In this document: positions 21,407 to 22,867 of the stretch, in pieces
Layout of the letters: the number at the start of each line of letters is the position of its first letter
How positions within the stretch are numbered: the first letter of the stretch is position 1
IMG/VR virus record: IMGVR_UViG_3300045999_001399
Location: 1 to 22,867 of that record
Strand: one strand, 5' to 3'
From: a virus
Length of the DNA: 22,867 nucleotides
Program-made: the position numbers and the translations under genes
The notes under the pieces: generated by a model
The model's database searches: none
The model's input: only the letters and a program-made list of their open reading frames with translations
Told to the model about the DNA's origin: nothing

Positions 21407-21625
21407 ATGGAAAAACACCTTCCCTACACGACCAAGTCTGGTCTTCGCATTGGCTGTATGTACAGCCCTCCCCCACAGAACCACATGAGCGCTGATGCTG
21501 AACGCATCCAGATGGCTCTGCTTGGCATTGAGCCTGAGTTCTCAGAGCGTCGAGTGGTTGGCTTCATTGCGTACATCATCTTCTTGATGGCGCTGTTCAC
21601 AATTCTTTTTGCATTGGAGCTGTGA
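21407..21625 (+). CDS. Small membrane protein, first gene of plus operon (72 aa)
   Basis: The start is at 21407 (MEKHLPYTTKSGLRIGCMYS) because TAAGGAG precedes it by 6 nt; the open frame extends upstream into the regulatory region but without support. Residues 1-45 are soluble. Residues about 50-70 are one membrane segment (VVGFIAYIIFLMALFTILFA) with ERR before it, suggesting the N-terminus is cytoplasmic. It ends in a TGATG overlap with the next gene. As first gene under a strong-looking promoter, it may act early on the host membrane; function unknown. Confidence 0.65.
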   Translation: MEKHLPYTTKSGLRIGCMYSPPPQNHMSADAERIQMALLGIEPEFSERRVVGFIAYIIFLMALFTILFALEL

Positions 21626-21828
21626 TGAACACACCAGCATTCCCCGCACCAGCAGGTGTATCTCACATCACAGAGCAAGGAATGACCTTGCGTGACTACT
21701 TTGCGGCTAAGGCTATGCAAGGAATGCTTGCTAACCCCAAGCTAGAAAAACAAATCTTGTTAGCAGGAAAGTCTTGGATTGAAGAATCCGCATGGGCTGT
21801 AGCTGACGCAATGCTAAAAACGAGGTAA
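21625..21828 (+). CDS. Small conserved phage protein, GMTLRDYFAAK type (67 aa)
   Basis: A 67-residue protein with PAFPAPAGVSHITEQGMTLR then DYFAAKAMQGMLANPKLEKQ. I recognise the ITEQGMTLRDYFAAKAM pattern from many small phage proteins of unknown function. The rest is helical (SWIEESAWAVADAMLKT). The ATG at 21625 overlaps the stop of the membrane protein (TGATG); a GTG 3 nt upstream is an alternative. Translationally coupled. Confidence 0.68.
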   Translation: MNTPAFPAPAGVSHITEQGMTLRDYFAAKAMQGMLANPKLEKQILLAGKSWIEESAWAVADAMLKTR

Positions 21829-21830
21829 GT

Positions 21831-22034
21831 ATGCAACCAACACAAAAATTAAGATTTGTAGAGCGCAAATTTGCGATGGATCCTTTTTATAGAGACATTC
21901 AAACAGGCGGCACAGCGTACCGAACCTATCGTGTGCTTCAACAATGGTGGGAGCAAAAACAGTGGGCGCACGACGATTGGATTATTGTTGGCGGCGAATG
22001 GCGTGATGTGCCGTTAGAACAGGAGCAGGCATGA
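21831..22034 (+). CDS. Small phage protein of unknown function (67 aa)
   Basis: A 67-residue protein rich in Trp and Tyr: MQPTQKLRFVERKFAMDPFY, then GGTAYRTYRVLQQWWEQKQW. It follows the previous gene after 2 nt, with GAGGTA as ribosome site, and overlaps the next by 4 nt. It ends in an acidic tail. No known family. Confidence 0.58.
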   Translation: MQPTQKLRFVERKFAMDPFYRDIQTGGTAYRTYRVLQQWWEQKQWAHDDWIIVGGEWRDVPLEQEQA

Positions 22035-22123
22035 ACGACAACGAATTCGACGTAATTTACGTAGCCGCATTCATCATGGGTTTGATCACTGTAGCCCTTG
22101 ACCTTTTCATCTGGAGACCTTAA
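22031..22123 (+). CDS. Membrane microprotein (30 aa)
   Basis: Only 30 codons: MNDNEFDVIYVAAFIMGLIT then VALDLFIWRP. The middle (VIYVAAFIMGLITVALDLF) is a single membrane segment, with the basic tail R-P at the C-terminus. It has AGGAGCAGGC before the ATG, overlaps the preceding stop by 4 nt, and its TAA overlaps the next ATG (TAATG), so it is very tightly packed. Tiny membrane proteins of this size occur as phage holin-like, superinfection or host-membrane factors, but the function is unknown. Confidence 0.62.
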   Translation: MNDNEFDVIYVAAFIMGLITVALDLFIWRP

Positions 22124-22332
22124 TGAACTTACAAGACGTAATCTGGCTCGACACCAGCAAAGGTCGCATTGGTGTGATCATGGTGCTTGATTGGCACACA
22201 GAAACGCTCCACTACTTCTTAGGTTTGGCTAGTGGCATGAACGAGAGCATTGACATCAACCACATCTACAACGGTGGCGCCAAGCTTCCTGACTACGTGG
22301 GCATGGGTTTCTTCTTTGGAGACTGGGAATGA
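22123..22332 (+). CDS. Small phage protein of unknown function (69 aa)
   Basis: A 69-residue protein, coupled to both neighbours (TAATG at the start, ATGA at the end). It is strand-rich: MNLQDVIWLDTSKGRIGVIM then VLDWHTETLHYFLGLASGMN and a Gly-rich IYNGGAKLPDYVGMGFFFGD. No recognised motif. Confidence 0.57.
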   Translation: MNLQDVIWLDTSKGRIGVIMVLDWHTETLHYFLGLASGMNESIDINHIYNGGAKLPDYVGMGFFFGDWE

Positions 22333-22502
22333 TCACCATGTCAACGCACGGAGAATACGAGCAGTGGAAAAACGACCCTGTTGCACAGCAGGAATACACA
22401 AACTATTTACTTGAGGAAGCTAAAAAAACAGCACCAAACTTAGACCAATTTATTAACCAATTTACTTGCCAATTTAACGAAATTTTTAAGGAAAAAACAT
22501 GA
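22329..22502 (+). CDS. Small acidic helical protein (57 aa)
   Basis: A 57-codon gene whose ATG overlaps the stop of the previous gene (ATGA) and whose TGA overlaps the next ATG. The product, beginning MITMSTHGEYEQWKNDPVAQ, is helical, and its end has a DQF/NQF/CQF triplet corresponding to the 12-bp DNA repeat there. No family recognised. Confidence 0.55.
   Translation: MITMSTHGEYEQWKNDPVAQQEYTNYLLEEAKKTAPNLDQFINQFTCQFNEIFKEKT
22445..22476 (+). repeat. Three CCAATTTA repeats, 12-bp period
   Basis: CCAATTTA occurs at 22445-22452, 22457-22464 and 22469-22476. It lies inside the 57-aa gene and encodes the DQF-NQF-CQF run, so protein-level selection can explain it. It is listed because the period is close to one helical turn (12 versus 10.5 bp). 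Confidence 0.35.
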
Positions 22503-22867
22503 GCTTTATCGTAGAAGACACACCCTCTGGCGGTGATTTCACCCCAGTACCCGCAGGACTCCACTTGGCGCGTTGCTACCGCATCGTTGACCTTGGAACC
22601 CAACAAACAGAATACATGGGCGAGACTAAGCACCAGCGCAAGATCATGCTGGGCTGGGAGCTCCATGGCAAAGACGACGAAGATAACGAGCTAGTCACAA
22701 GCCGTGGTGATCCTCTCGCTATCTTCAAGAACTATACGCTGAGCTGGTCAGAGAAAGCGAACCTGCGCATTGACTTGCAGGGCTGGAGAAACAAACCCTT
22801 CTCAGAGGAAGAGATGAGGCGCTTTGACATCTCTACAGTCCTTGGGGCGTGGTGCATGGTGAACGTG
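22499..22867 (+). CDS. Conserved phage protein, possibly DNA-binding (truncated by right edge)
   Basis: The frame is open from 22499 to the end of the window (123 residues). It begins MSFIVEDTPSGGDFTPVPAG and contains ARCYRIVDLGTQQTEY, RKIMLGWELHG, then NYTLSWSEKANLRIDLQGWR, and ends LGAWCMVNV. I recognise this from phage early/replication regions, often beside recombination genes, and it resembles DUF669-like single-strand DNA-binding proteins. The DNA-binding assignment is inferred and weak; the missing C-terminal end would be needed. Ribosome site AAGGAAAAA. Coupled to the upstream gene. Confidence 0.55.
   Translation, partial: MSFIVEDTPSGGDFTPVPAGLHLARCYRIVDLGTQQTEYMGETKHQRKIMLGWELHGKDDEDNELVTSRGDPLAIFKNYTLSWSEKANLRIDLQGWRNKPFSEEEMRRFDISTVLGAWCMVNV

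Noticed and set aside
22403-22666. 87-aa minus-strand open frame
   Set aside because: It crosses two plus-strand genes, which have overlapping starts and stops and good ribosome sites.
1-22867. CRISPR array, tRNA, insertion sequence or integrase
   Set aside because: No regular spaced repeat array, clover-leaf sequence, transposase or recombinase motif was seen on reading; only short repeats occur. A tRNA scan was not possible.

Overview
The window is part of a tailed double-stranded DNA bacteriophage genome (or a prophage). It carries a complete packaging gene pair, a portal, a scaffold-like protein, a phage GroES-like co-chaperonin and the start of a major capsid protein, plus replication/recombination genes and many very small genes packed with 4-nt ATGA overlaps. 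From memory, the head module (849-aa portal, two very large multidomain proteins, GroES-like gene, acidic scaffold, capsid) resembles uncultured aquatic (uvMED-type) phages. The RusA, Ref-like, DUF1376 and YdaS/Cro-type genes suggest a proteobacterial host, possibly a betaproteobacterium. Host and virion type are inference; no tail, lysis, integrase or tRNA genes were seen.

Layout. Nearly everything from 21.27 kb leftwards to position 1 is read on the minus strand. From right to left: a Cro-like repressor (21064-21270), a DUF1376 replication protein, a run of about ten small genes including a RusA Holliday-junction resolvase and a Ref-like HNH nuclease, then two further blocks of small unknown genes. 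The terminase pair follows (12.0-14.0 kb), then two giant polyvalent-type proteins (1289 and 804 aa), the portal, two tiny genes, the GroES-like gene, scaffold, two head-region proteins and the truncated capsid gene. From 21.4 kb to the right end a separate plus-strand operon of small genes (two with a membrane segment) leads into a truncated, conserved phage gene.

Regulation. A divergent control region (21271-21406) separates the operons. The most notable non-coding signal is a short cassette found upstream of three transcription units (16311-16364, 17328-17380, 21354-21391). Each has TTAA-N7-TTAA, an extended -10 box TGTTAAGAT, exactly seven nucleotides, and then a small hairpin whose stem has changed by paired substitutions. 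The two left copies match over about 54 bp. This suggests a duplicated promoter plus 5'-terminal mRNA stem-loop. A looser TTAA-N7-TTAA lies before the Cro-like gene, and a 12-bp-spaced variant lies before the terminase operon. The TTAA pair may be the repressor's operator.

How the genes fit together. The Cro-like protein probably switches between divergent early operons. DUF1376, RusA and the Ref-like nuclease act in replication and recombination. The terminase, portal, scaffold, co-chaperonin and capsid genes build and fill the head. The two giant proteins between terminase and portal are candidates for virion-packaged or injected effectors, but that role is inferred from family, not seen.
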